The notes under the pieces: generated by a model
What the model was told of the DNA's origin: nothing
The model's database searches: none
The model's input: only the letters and a program-made list of their open reading frames with translations
Program-made: the position numbers and the translations under genes
In this document: piece by piece, positions 1-9,420 of the stretch
Layout of the letters: the number at the start of each line of letters is the position of its first letter
Position numbering within the stretch: position 1 is the stretch's first letter
NCBI RefSeq assembly: GCF_000003605.2
Contig: NW_003156737.1
Span: 498,770 to 537,558 of the forward strand
Length of the DNA: 38,789 nt
Direction of reading: 5' to 3'
Origin: Saccoglossus kowalevskii
Lineage: Eukaryota; Hemichordata; Enteropneusta; Harrimaniidae

Positions 1-466
1 AATTTTATCCCAAAATTATCATTTTGCTGTCAGGTAGACGAAACACTATAGATAACTGGCTTCATAGATTAGGTCAGAACATTGAATGAGCCTCCAGAAT
101 ACAATATTAGTATTTCATATACAATAAATTTAACCAAAAGAATTTTGATGCTTCATGTTGCATGATTAATTTATTTCTTTTAATTTTTTATAATTTTGAA
201 CCAATTAGTTATAATTTTCCTCTTGCTACATATCTTGATTAATATTTTTTTATAAATAATGTAGAAAAATCATACAGGTTTTTAAAGGTGACAAAAGTTG
301 ACCTTGACATTCAAGTATTATATTTTTCTCTTCAAGTGACTGGGTAGGGGTTCAATGGAAGTTAATTTTCTTTAATGCCTCAGTATTTGAAGCACTGTAA
401 AGGGCATATACTAGTATATCCTTTCCTATACCTTGACTGTTCATAACCCATCATGTTTTCATCATG

Positions 467-676
467 TACTGTAAAGGGGTTAAATATTCACTGCGTTTTA
501 ATTTTTGCTTATTTCACCGACTGAAAAATGCGCTAAATTAAAACCCAGTGAATATTTAAAATTTAGCTGAGAACACATTATCTAAATGATAAAACCGTGA
601 ATATAAAACCCACTGAATATGCCTGAAATTGTATATCAGCGAAATTTAACAAATGAAAATTAGTCATTTTACAGTA
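467..676. mobile_element. Short TA-flanked MITE-like element
   Basis: About 210 bases bounded by the inverted ends TACTGTAAA (467-475) and TTTACAGTA (668-676). If the outer TA is the duplicated target, the element has 7-base inverted ends CTGTAAA, as in Tc1/mariner-type MITEs. Internal arms also pair loosely: TTAAATATTCACTG near 480 is the complement of CAGTGAATATTTAA at 546-559. There is no coding capacity. Related fragments lie at 3070-3137 (same right end) and around 4331-4351 (shared 21-base core). Family assignment beyond 'MITE with TA ends' is inference. Confidence 0.6.
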
Positions 677-2850
677 TATCCAAGGGATATATTTCCAGTA
701 TTCTCGCAACTACGTTTCTTATTGACAAATAAATAATAGTGTTCTATACATGTAACAATGTCTAACCTTAACATACCTCTGAAACGAAGCAACCTGTACA
801 AATATAATTCCAACAATCCAGATCCTACTTGACTTTTGTACTGTGTGCTATTAAAACTGGCTGTAACTGGTCATATGTATGCAGGTTCACTCAGGGAGAA
901 AACATAAATATAGACTATTTTAGTATTTATAATGAGATGACAGATATAGCATATGACATTGGAAAATATATTTTTATCTGTAAAGTAAAAAAAAGTTACT
1001 TTAAACTTTAGCTGTAATTTTACTGAAAATGTTTCAAATGGTATGTTGTTGGTAATTGATTTAAAAAAAAATACTATATTAAATTTGATTGAAACCATCA
1101 AAGAACAATTAGGTTACATCATAAAATTTTGTTTTGAGAAACTGAACATTGTTAACTGAATTTGCTCTATTAGTACTGCATATATGCTTATGTATTAAAG
1201 GTAGATGTATTTCTATTGTCAAATCATGAGGAGACTATTATCTACAGTGAAACTACTATTAATCAAAAAACATTTGCAGGCCTATTGCTATCAAGCTGTC
1301 TAGTTATCTACACAAAAAACCCTGACTTAAATTGGCCTGACCTTCTGCCCATGTTTACTTTTTAGTAAATTTATTGAATTTACTGTCAATAAGCAGTTTG
1401 GGCCAAATAAAAGAAATTTAAGTGTTTCTGGTGACATGCTAAAGAAATATTTGAAGTGATGCCTAATCATTTGCGCATCAAATTCATCACCAGTCACATT
1501 GTTTTTTTTTTATATTTTCAAAATTTTGACCTGTAGCCATTAAAATGCATTTTGGGCATTTATGATCCTCTGGAAGCCTGTTTACCTTTCATCTTGCTTG
1601 TTATAAATGAAAACACAAAATCCTTTTTGAAAATTACTTTAAATAAATTATAGAGTAAAACTTGCGAACTGTTGTACATAATTTACCCTTACTTGTTTAT
1701 AATGTACACTAATTTTAAAAATGAGATCTTTTTCGGGGATGTTTCGTTTTGTCATCAAAATTTGCGTTTTGATCTAATTTGTGATCTAATAGAATATTTT
1801 GTTCCTATTGGGGGATTAATTGTTTTATATTTCAAATCTGTACAAGAGATACAACTAAACATATCCTTGGTGTAACTTCAAAACAGCAAATACTGCACAG
1901 GCTGGTTAGAAATAAGCCGGCTTACATGAGACCTGAGGCCCTGAAAAAAAAAAAATTGCAGGTTTTGTCAAATTGTCAACAGAGGGCGCTATACAGTGGC
2001 AGAATAAGTGCAAAAAGGAACAGCTCACACTTTTAAACATACTTTTTTAGGCCTTATTTACATGATGCTAACAAATGGGTTACACAAATCTTGTTACATT
2101 GTTCTAAAATTTGAATGTGGTATTGATGAGTCAACCTAATAGACTAGAGGTGAAAATGAGGGCTACATATATTACATCTCTGATTTTAGGCTCATGAATA
2201 ATTTTTCATACATTCACATATATGGCGATGCTTCTCAAAGCTTGTCACAGTTCCATTTGAGATGTAGCAGCTTCTTTTACTGGGCCAAAAAAAACCGGTC
2301 ATCATTGTGGTCTTTTTTTATTATCAGGATGAGAGAAAATGCATGTTATTTTAGTTCACGTTCACATTACTTGGCAATTTGAATATAAATTAGGACAAAG
2401 GACAAGGACAAGGACAAAAAGTTAAATAAAGGTGTCCTTAGAAGGGCCATATAGGGGTAGTGTAGGGTATGTTACGTTAGATTAGGTTTAGAGGTGGGGT
2501 ACTCTTTCCAGTAGTAAAGTGAACTTGCATGCTGCTAATACTAAAATATGGGCACCTATCAAGTGGGCAATACGTGTTATCTAATTGTAGAACAAGAAAT
2601 GAAATAACATATAATTTATATTTATATACAATGTAGGGCTAAGGAATACACATTTCTTATCTGAATCATCAACTCTCGTTCACATCTACTTTAGCTCTGT
2701 TTATTTTATTTCTTACAATGAGACGTACTCTGTTATTTCTAGAACATAGTTATAGTTTACTACAGTTAATCTTCATGATACTGTAAGACAATTTATTTTC
2801 ATTTAATTATTGACATTTAATTTCACTATTTTAAGGATATTCACTATGTT

Positions 2851-3015
2851 TTAAATCAAGAGGGTCGTCACTTGTACACGCGCAGGAATTGAGTCTCAAG
2901 CGGTGATAACAACACATGCTAAAAATGCAAAGGCTCATGGGTAGATGCTTGTTTGTAAACAATGACACGCTATGATCATCAGACGCATGCGCAGGTGACT
3001 ACTCCGCCGCTTTAA
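2851..3015. mobile_element. TTAA-bounded MITE-like element, copy 1
   Basis: 165 bases beginning and ending with TTAA. The right end, read as complement, is TTAAAGCGGCGGAGTAGTCA followed by CCTGCGCATGC. The left end is a decayed version, TTAAATCAAGAGGGTCGTCA followed by a CTTGTACACGCGC tract. The second copy at 8054-8202 shares the same ends and a 32-base identical core (2937-2968 here). TTAA at both ends recalls piggyBac target duplications, but the inverted ends do not start with CCC as classical piggyBac ends do, so the superfamily is uncertain. No ORF. Confidence 0.68.
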
Positions 3016-3069
3016 TTTCACGAAGGAAACAATGAGATTTATTTTGATGTACATGTAGATTTAATTAAG

Positions 3070-3137
3070 CAGAAATTATTTATCAGTGAAAAGAGCGAAT
3101 TTAAAACCCAGTAAAAAAATTTAATGCATTTACAGTA
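3070..3137. mobile_element. Partial copy of the TA-flanked MITE family
   Basis: Contains TTTAAAACCCAGT (3100-3112) and ends in TTTACAGTA (3129-3137), the same core and right end as the element at 467-676. Its left end is not recognisable. It sits 55 bases after the TTAA-bounded element. Confidence 0.45.
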
Positions 3138-3414
3138 CATTTTCTTCGTACAAGTACATGTGGAAGAAAATGAAATAAAGAATTAAAACATTTGTCACAT
3201 ATCGGTGGAATGATTGTTTCTTGTATGCTTAGAAATAATTAATTTTGGGCCCACTTGGATGAAATAAACTTTTGGATTTCCCAACAATCATGAGTACTAG
3301 GAAAGGTTTCTGAGAACACAATTTAGTTAGCCTTATCAAATATCTTTATTCTATCCATTTTAATTCATAATTTATAAATTTATAAATATAAGCTTTAGCA
3401 TATCTGATTTCTGG

Positions 3415-3439
3415 AATTAGTGATATATTATCACTAATT
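3415..3439. repeat. Perfect 11-bp hairpin
   Basis: AATTAGTGATA and TATCACTAATT are exact complements separated by TAT. It lies 70 bases before the acceptor of the exon at 3509. Function unknown; chance is possible in AT-rich DNA. Confidence 0.5.
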
Positions 3440-3508
3440 ACTGGTAATTTCCATACAAAACAGTCTGTACGTGCAAATTATTCATTCATTTATTAATTTA
3501 ATTTGTAG

Positions 3509-3589
3509 AGCACAAGAGAAAAAGGGTTGAGAGTCCAGACGAGGATACATCAGATGATGAAAATGATGCTCCTAAAAGAGTTTATGTTG
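3509..3589 (+). CDS. Internal coding exon of an unrecognised gene (acidic, basic-patch region)
   Basis: An 81-base exon between an AT-rich acceptor ending ATTTGTAG (3501-3508) and a perfect donor G|GTAAGT (3590-3595). It starts with the last two bases of a split codon, then reads 26 codons beginning HKRKRVESPDEDTSDDENDA and ending KRVYV, and leaves one base for the next exon. In-frame stops at 3499 and in the following intron limit the ORF to this exon. The phase joins exactly to the acceptor at 4589 and creates a glycine codon across the junction, which is strong support for real splicing. The peptide has a KRKR basic cluster, a possible nuclear localisation signal, followed by a Ser/Asp/Glu-rich stretch resembling casein kinase 2 sites. 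A disordered nuclear linker is my inference. I do not recognise the family. Upstream exons must lie left of position 1 or be too short to see in 1-3508. Confidence 0.72.
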
Positions 3590-4588
3590 GTAAGTTTATG
3601 TTGGTCAGACTTACTGACACACTTTTCTTCCTTTAATAAATGGAAGAATGCTCTGCTCTGCTATTGTATGAATGTCGTAGTACTGTACGTAGCACTCTAG
3701 TGATGATCTGTGTACACGATAGTTTGTATGACATGCATTCAGGGAACTGAGGGTAAACTATAAAATATTTATTTGGATTTCCCCGAAGCATGCATGTTCA
3801 GAGTATCCAAAAATTATTTGTGTTTCCCAAAACAAAATAAAACAACACAAATAGACACATGCATTATTAGATCAAACAAAATTAAATTTTTTTGTAACTG
3901 TCATTCAGTTCAGAACTATTTTTTGTCTTAAACAGTGTTTTATATAGCCTTAAATTTCTATTACTACATGTAGAACAATACCCATTTTGGAGTACTCTAA
4001 AATAACTTTCAGTTTGGTTCAAAGCGAGAATATATTCCCAAGACTGAACCAGTTTCCACGCCATGTGTAATATTTTTCTATAAGATTTAGATGTGCAGGC
4101 ATGTTATTGATTCCTGCACACTTAGGGGAATGTCATGTAACACATGCCCTGCTGGTGTCACTATATACCATTCATATTGATTTTTAATACCCACTGAGGC
4201 TTTTCGGCAAGCCAGTCTGATACCATTGTATGGATATTTGTGAAGAAAACGCTACAGCCAATAATTAACTTTATTAATAATTTTGACCATTTTTTTTTTT
4301 CAATTTATCAATAAAAGACTTAGAAGAACGTAAAACCCAGTGAATATTTAAGCGTCTTCTTTTTCTTGCTTCAGTATGTAATATGAATAGCAAAATTAAT
4401 TAATCAGCAATTATAGTGTTTGGTGCTGATTATCACACCAGCTGATATCAATATATGTGTATGTACCACACATTCATTGATGCTAAACTAGTAGTTCTCG
4501 CTAAAGTGTGCTTCTGGCAATTTCTGATAGTAGACACATCTTGTAATCTCTGATTTTCTGGCAAGTCAACTATTTTTTGTCATTTCAG
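3590..4588 (+). other. Phase-1 intron between the two coding exons
   Basis: A 999-base intron with GTAAGT at its start and a T-rich tract then CATTTCAG at its end. It contains a 21-base string also present in the MITE at 467-676: TAAAACCCAGTGAATATTTA, plus one A, identical at 539-559 and 4331-4351. In the intron this string sits between the short complementary arms AGAAGAACG (4322-4330) and CGTCTTCT (4353-4360), so a decayed element copy is likely. No further exon is evident. Confidence 0.72.
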
Positions 4589-5079
4589 GTGAGCCAGTTC
4601 ATTTACGATTGGTCTGCGAATCAGAGATCTGGTCACCTGAGAAGAAGCGACAGTTCATTGAACTTGAACACAAGAAAATTGAGATGCTTATGAAAGCGGC
4701 CGAGCGGATCTATCTCATTGATTTGGATGAGATTACGAAAATAGAAAAAGGTGGTCATACCAAGCTGCAGCTGATGGGGGAAGCGTTTGAGTCCTTCCGC
4801 GAAACCCTGGAAGGAATCAATGTAGAGGATTCTCCAATGACTCGTCGTTGGTACTTATGTGGTGAAAATGATAGCAAAGTGCCCCTGGAGAGTAGCGATG
4901 TTGAGAGATTACTTACGAAATTGCGTGTCAACGACACAATAACAACTTCAACAAGTGACGATGGCATGGCACTGCGTATCTCTGCTATGGTGAATTCGTC
5001 CTATCTTGAACCACTTGAGAGGTCTTCCAAGGGACTCTTCAGGTTACCATGGAATCAGACAAAAGAACCAGATGAGTGA
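4589..5079 (+). CDS. Terminal coding exon of the same unrecognised gene
   Basis: The acceptor has a good pyrimidine tract and CATTTCAG at 4581-4588. Two bases complete the glycine codon begun in the previous exon, then 162 codons follow to the TGA at 5077-5079. There is no initiator here: the frame is open straight to the acceptor and reads EPVHLRLVCESEIWSPEKKR, so a start inside this exon would be wrong. After that comes a charged, probably helical segment (rich in Lys, Glu, Ile, Leu, Met; first third), a middle section with RRWYLCG, and a C-terminus with SSYLEPLERSSKGLFRLPW near the end. No signal peptide or membrane segment is visible. Base composition is clearly less AT-rich than the flanks, as expected for coding sequence. 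Product unknown. A soluble, possibly nuclear protein is inferred from the basic and acidic patches of the preceding exon. No homologue comes to mind, so no symbol is given. Confidence 0.8.
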
Positions 5080-5155
5080 ACGATGTTTGATGTTATGAAT
5101 TGTTTCTACTGCTAAATATATATCAATGGTTTTGGTGCTTGGTCTGACTATATTA

Positions 5156-5161
5156 ATTAAA
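5156..5161 (+). promoter_or_regulatory. Candidate proximal polyadenylation signal (ATTAAA)
   Basis: ATTAAA, the commonest variant hexamer in animals, 77 bases after the stop codon. In such AT-rich DNA the hexamer also occurs by chance, so support is only positional. Confidence 0.25.
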
Positions 5162-6555
5162 AAAGCTTTCCCAACTTAATATCAACAAATCTAATCTGAA
5201 TATTGATTTATGCAGGCAATTTTTTAAGGAACGCAAGGACAAGAAAAAGACATTTGGTTAAGAAGGGTTGTCTACATCGCTTGTTATATCATTTTTTAAT
5301 GTGTACTTTCGCTTGCGTGTATTTCATTTTGCAATCAGTTTACTGTTATCAGTGTATGCAGTATAGAGATGAAAGTTTGAAATTTACATGAAACCATGCT
5401 CTGGTAACTTGGTATCAATGACCAAGGGAGCTGTTGAGAGCTTTTGAAGTTGAGATTCTCAGATATTATACATCTGTTATTTGTACCACCATAAGTTACA
5501 ATATGTCGTAATGGCCTGGTATTGTATGGGGTTTCTGCACCCTACCATATTAGGAAATGTGCATTTCAAATATTGAACGATTATAAATGCAAAAAAGTTA
5601 AAATAATTTTCATCATTTTGCTCAGCTCTGGGCTTCTTATATCAAGTGGTTGGTTCGCAAAGATGTATAATAATAAGGTTAATTACAAGGACTCGCAAAG
5701 TATGCACAGAGACAGTATGTGGTCGCATCAACCTTCGTTATGCATTGGCCAGTCAATACTTCTGCTGTACTGTCTTCTTGCATACTCATATAACCTCATA
5801 TTATTAATAGTTATTTGTGTGTCGTATATAACTGCTGAATGTACCACTGACTTTATATATAAGTGTTTGTTTGACTTAAAATTGACACCTGTGTGTCTGT
5901 TTTGTAGTGATGAACTACTGTATTGCGGATTTGACTACTGTTTTTTTTTTTTTCGTCCATTTAAATGATTTGGGTCATGTATTATCAATTTTCTTTCATA
6001 GTAGTTACAATTTGCTTTTGTGGTCAATAGACCTTAGATGTAAATGGTTGACGAGATCTCGCTAAAAGTGAGAAAGCCACAAAACTTGTTTTTCCCTCTC
6101 AAATAGTGTTCCAGTCTCTCTTATCGCCTAGTCAACTATTACCATTGTTACATAAATCAGTAATGTGATGACAGGAGAGACAGAAACTTTCAGTAAGACA
6201 GCAGCGACCACATCTGGTCCCAATGTCTATTGAACACAAAAAGCAAAACAATTGAAAGAAAATTGATAGTTAAAGAAATGTGCAATTTAAAACATTTTTG
6301 CTTATAAAGTCATCGCTACAATGCCTGAAAGTGAAGAAGTTTTCCAACCAAGCTTTTGGTGTGATATTTGGCATCTTTTGCTGTAATTTTTTTGTAATTT
6401 TTGGGTCGAATGGACATAATTTGTCATGGACATGCTATTGCTATCTTGATCAGAAATTTTGAAGATATCTGCAGAGTAAAAGTGCCAAATGCTTTTTGTT
6501 TATATCAAATTATAAGACTGAATGTAAATCAGACATGAATTTAGTTTTCATAAAA

Positions 6556-6561
6556 AATAAA
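6556..6561 (+). promoter_or_regulatory. Candidate distal polyadenylation signal (AATAAA)
   Basis: The first canonical AATAAA I see downstream of the stop codon at 5079, followed within 40 bases by mixed T/G sequence. A second AATAAA at 7127-7132 is an alternative. Confidence 0.3.
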
Positions 6562-6581
6562 GCATTTTAGAGATCTCTGAA

Positions 6582-7170
6582 AACATACAATAATGTTCAA
6601 TATGAACTTGTATTTTAAAAACTCTGGTCGTGTGGAGAAATAAATTTATGGGGCAAAAGAATTATAAGCAAAGAAAATTGTCACAGTGATGGTTATGAAA
6701 TGTTTCGCCTTACTACGGCTTAAAATCATTTTGGAGATGACGAACTATTTACAGTAATTTGGTTTACAGTTCATTTATTAGTGTACACAGTTATTTTCAT
6801 TATCAGTATTTATCCAAGAAATTAAAAGCAAGGATAAAGCTACACTTGTGTGTTTATAGTATGCCTTGTGTGTTTATGGTATGCAGACATTGTACATGTA
6901 GTTTATAATGAAAAACAGCAATTTACAAGGCAATATGTTTCAAGTACTTGTGAGCAGAGAAATTCAGTTTTAAACTGCATTTAATTTGTTATTGTTTGTG
7001 GTGATGTGAATGATCTCTGTACAATTGTTATTTACAGTAATTATCTATTATTATGATCCCTAAACTGGGAGATGAATTTCTTAACTACTTAAATTGGTAA
7101 CTTTTTAAATAAGCATGTTGTAAACAAATAAAATTTACATTTCAGTTGTGCAATCTGTGCGTCTGACTCT
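6582..7170. other. Non-coding stretch, no feature seen
   Basis: AT-rich and very CpG-poor, with no ORF or repeat I can support except a short direct repeat of TGTGTTTATRGTATGC near 6850-6880 and the AATAAA at 7127-7132. It may still belong to the transcription unit on the left. Confidence 0.4.
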
Positions 7171-7595
7171 GCCTACAGTTCAAAATAGTCATTTTGACTG
7201 ACCGGAGTCTATGGTGGGTAATTGAACGTAGTGAATTTAGGCAGAGGGTATTCAACCTGCCTATTCACATAGTTCATACCCACCATACACTCCGGGTCCC
7301 CCGACCATCCCACTTTTCCATAGCGTTGGCTTAGTATTTAATGCGGAGAAAAATAGAACCAGAGTGACGAGTAGGACAATATGGCTGCGCCTCATGACCT
7401 CGGTCATGCAGTTTGTGACGTGAGGGAAAATTTTGAGGTCATGGGGGTTCCCCTGACCTAGATTCTATCTTTCCGTCATTGGCAGAATCGCTGATTAATG
7501 CCTACTGTTCAAAATAGTCATTTTGACTGACCGGAGTCTATGGTGGGTATGAACTATGTGAATAAGAGGATTGAAGACCCTCTGCCTTTATTCAG
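7171..7595. repeat. Composite direct and inverted repeat cluster
   Basis: A 50-base unit occurs twice in direct orientation (7171-7220 and 7500-7549) with one mismatch (CTACAGTT against CTACTGTT). The end of the first copy plus its flank (7199-7236) is also the complement of 7263-7298, giving an imperfect hairpin with a roughly 26-base loop. The same inverted segment, 7231-7297, is the complement of about 7530-7595. The 200 bases between are less AT-rich and hold two further hairpins: CATGACC/GGTCATG (7392-7407) and AGGTCATGGGG/CCCCTGACCT (7436-7459). No coding capacity. The pattern resembles a foldback-type non-autonomous transposon or a nested insertion of one. Confidence 0.65.
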
Positions 7596-8053
7596 TTTTT
7601 GTTTTGTTTTGTTTTCTTGCACAACAAGGTAAAACGAGAAAGTTGTTTATAGAGGGCAGTGTATTGAGAATTTACATTGACTTTTCCTCGTAATATTTTT
7701 TTGTGTCAAAATATTATAGGATTCCAGCATAAATCTTTTCTATATTAATCCTAATGAATTTGTTTGTCAAAATATTATGGGAATGTAAAAATAAGACGTT
7801 TTTTTTATTTCTATAGGATCAAGCTTTTTTGGAAGGAGTGCATCTGTCATTTACACATCATAAACTAATTAGTTATACAAGAGTACATGTACCAGACATA
7901 TTGAAATACAATGAAAAATATAAAAATGACATGAAACTATTACCATAATATAAGTTGATTGACAATTTGAAAAAAAGTACCCCCCCCCCCACTCTGACAC
8001 TGTTTCTTAATACTTCAAAAGACTTGTTTTTTTTTCATAAAAATTATTTTATA
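7596..8053. other. Non-coding stretch with simple repeats
   Basis: Holds an 11-base C run (7980-7990) and two copies of a short string, TTTGTGTCAAAATATTATAGG and its near match, about 53 bases apart near 7710 and 7765. No gene seen. Confidence 0.4.
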
Positions 8054-8202
8054 TTAAAGCGAGAGGGTCATCACCTGCGCATGCTTGAGTTCCAAGCAAG
8101 ATAAAACTAAAAACACAAAGCCTCATGGGTAGATGCTTGTTTGTAAACAATGAAACACTATGGCCATCTGACGCATGTGCAGGTAACAACTCCCCACTTT
8201 AA
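8054..8202. mobile_element. TTAA-bounded MITE-like element, copy 2
   Basis: 149 bases starting at TTAA (8054-8057) and ending at TTAA (8199-8202). The left end is TTAAAGCGAGAGGGTCATCA then CCTGCGCATGC. The right end, read as complement, is TTAAAGTGGGGAGTTGTTAC then CTGCACATGCG, an imperfect inverted repeat of about 31 bases. The interior matches copy 1 (2851-3015), including a 32-base identical core with GTAGATGCTTGTTTGTAAAC. No ORF. Confidence 0.7.
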
Positions 8203-9169
8203 TTCAAATGAGCAAAACACTAAACAATCTCTACCAGTAATTACAAACTTTTCAGTTTATCAAGAAATATACACTGAAATAAAACAAACGTTTACTGCCT
8301 TGGAATAAAATGATGTACATGTACAACATCCAAAAAATTGAAAGTAAATCTATGAACATCATTATAATCACAAACCAATTCAAGTTTCTGGGTCCTCGCT
8401 GTACAAGAGGGACTTCATTTTGGGTCAGAAGGATCAATTTGTGATAAAGAAATACAAAATAAGTTCTGTCAATGCAGCCTCCACTATAAAATTACAAATA
8501 TACTTTCAATCTTATCTGAGAGATAAGTCGTTAAAGCTTTGGCACTTCACCTGTAATACAAAAAACAATTTGTTTTAAATATTTTTTTTTAAAAAGTAAC
8601 ATGTGCATTGATTGTTTTTGTGCACACGACTATTGATAATTTCTTTCTTTCATCGAAGAAATACTTGGACGTGTGGTAGAAGAACAGTGTTTCAGTTCAT
8701 CATAAATCAGTCTAATGTATCTATCAATATAGAATATCAAACAAAAACATTAAAAAAAAAATGTCTTCCACAATATTGCATCTTTAAGGTTTTCAGTTAA
8801 AAAATAAAATATAAGATGTATGTAAAAAAAAATAACAAATACAACAAAAAAACGTGCTGTACAATACAAATGATATTATAATGAGATTGACTAAATTTGT
8901 TTAAAATAAAACTTATATAGAACATTTTTGGGAGTGATATGTATCTAGGTATTCCTATTCTACATATGTAGTTCTATAGGATTTGTATAGCATTAGTAAT
9001 ATGGTACTGCTAATGTAAAATCATATAGGACTTGTTGGTTTCTACAGGATTTTACATAAAATCCCATAGATGTACTATAGGATTCTAAAAATCATAGGAA
9101 ATGTTTGTAAGGGATAAATGGCTTGGAATAATACACAGCCATATTAGTTTTTGTTGAAATTTGTGTGTA
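8203..9169. other. Non-coding, AT-rich, CpG-poor stretch
   Basis: No gene supported. Between about 8960 and 9090 a CTATAGGATTT-like string recurs four or five times in degenerate form (CTATAGGATTT, ATATAGGACTT, CTACAGGATTT, CTATAGGATTC). That suggests a worn short-unit repeat. Confidence 0.35.
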
Positions 9170-9420
9170 TTTAAATCCTAATTTGTATAATATTTGACAA
9201 CTTTTAACCTTTCCAAATATTTCATGAACTACTCATTGGATATATCTTGATACATTGGTACATAGATGCTCTGGGATAGACTGTGTACATGTTTAGATTA
9301 GTTTAAAATAGGTGCTCACTTATTACCTAATTTGCATGAAGTAACCAATTTTTAGGTGTTTTCAGATTTTTTCGATTACTGCTCATTAAATTTCAATGGA
9401 GCTTGGTACACAGGTGGTTT
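9170..9420 (-). repeat. Dispersed repeat with ~148-bp internal period, minus-strand copy
   Basis: Read on the minus strand this region contains TGTACCAAGCTCCATTGAAA, TGCAAATTAGGTAATAAGTG, TCTATCCCAGAGC, then a second TGTACCAA. Two anchors repeat within it: TTGGTA at 9255 and 9403 (148 apart) and CCTAATTTG at 9177 and 9326 (149 apart). The same string order occurs on the plus strand at about 32784-33150. No coding potential. I recognise the style as a common invertebrate interspersed repeat with tandem units, but cannot name the family. Confidence 0.6.

Larger units (their letters stand above)
1..3508 (+). other. Intron (partial), left edge of window
   Basis: No coding exon I can defend lies here; the ORFs of 60-76 codons have no family signal and AT-rich random composition. 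The stretch is inferred to be the intron before the exon at 3509. It holds two MITE-type elements and a partial third copy (listed separately), a short GGACAA tandem run at 2392-2419, and a perfect hairpin at 3415-3439. CpG is very scarce: 9 in the first 1,200 bases by hand count. Confidence 0.5.
5080..6580 (+). other. Probable 3' untranslated region
   Basis: Sequence after the TGA at 5077-5079. It has no second coding exon I can support; the 148-codon open stretch at 5522-5968 starts at TTG, not ATG, and is a hydrophobic low-complexity translation. An early ATTAAA (5156-5161) would give a UTR of about 100 bases. The first canonical AATAAA is at 6556-6561, which would give about 1.5 kb. Which one is used cannot be read from sequence. 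Confidence 0.4.

Noticed and set aside
1940-2050. Poly-A run next to AGAGGGCGCTATA, suggestive of a SINE tail
   Set aside because: No A/B box promoter, target duplication or second copy found.
2440-2510. GGGTATGTTACGTTAGATTAGG resemblance to telomere-like repeats
   Set aside because: No regular TTAGGG array, only a few G/T-rich words.
5522-5968. 148-codon open frame downstream of the gene
   Set aside because: It begins at TTG, is hydrophobic and T-driven, ends in a poly-Phe run from a T tract, and lies in the likely 3' UTR; no domain recognised.
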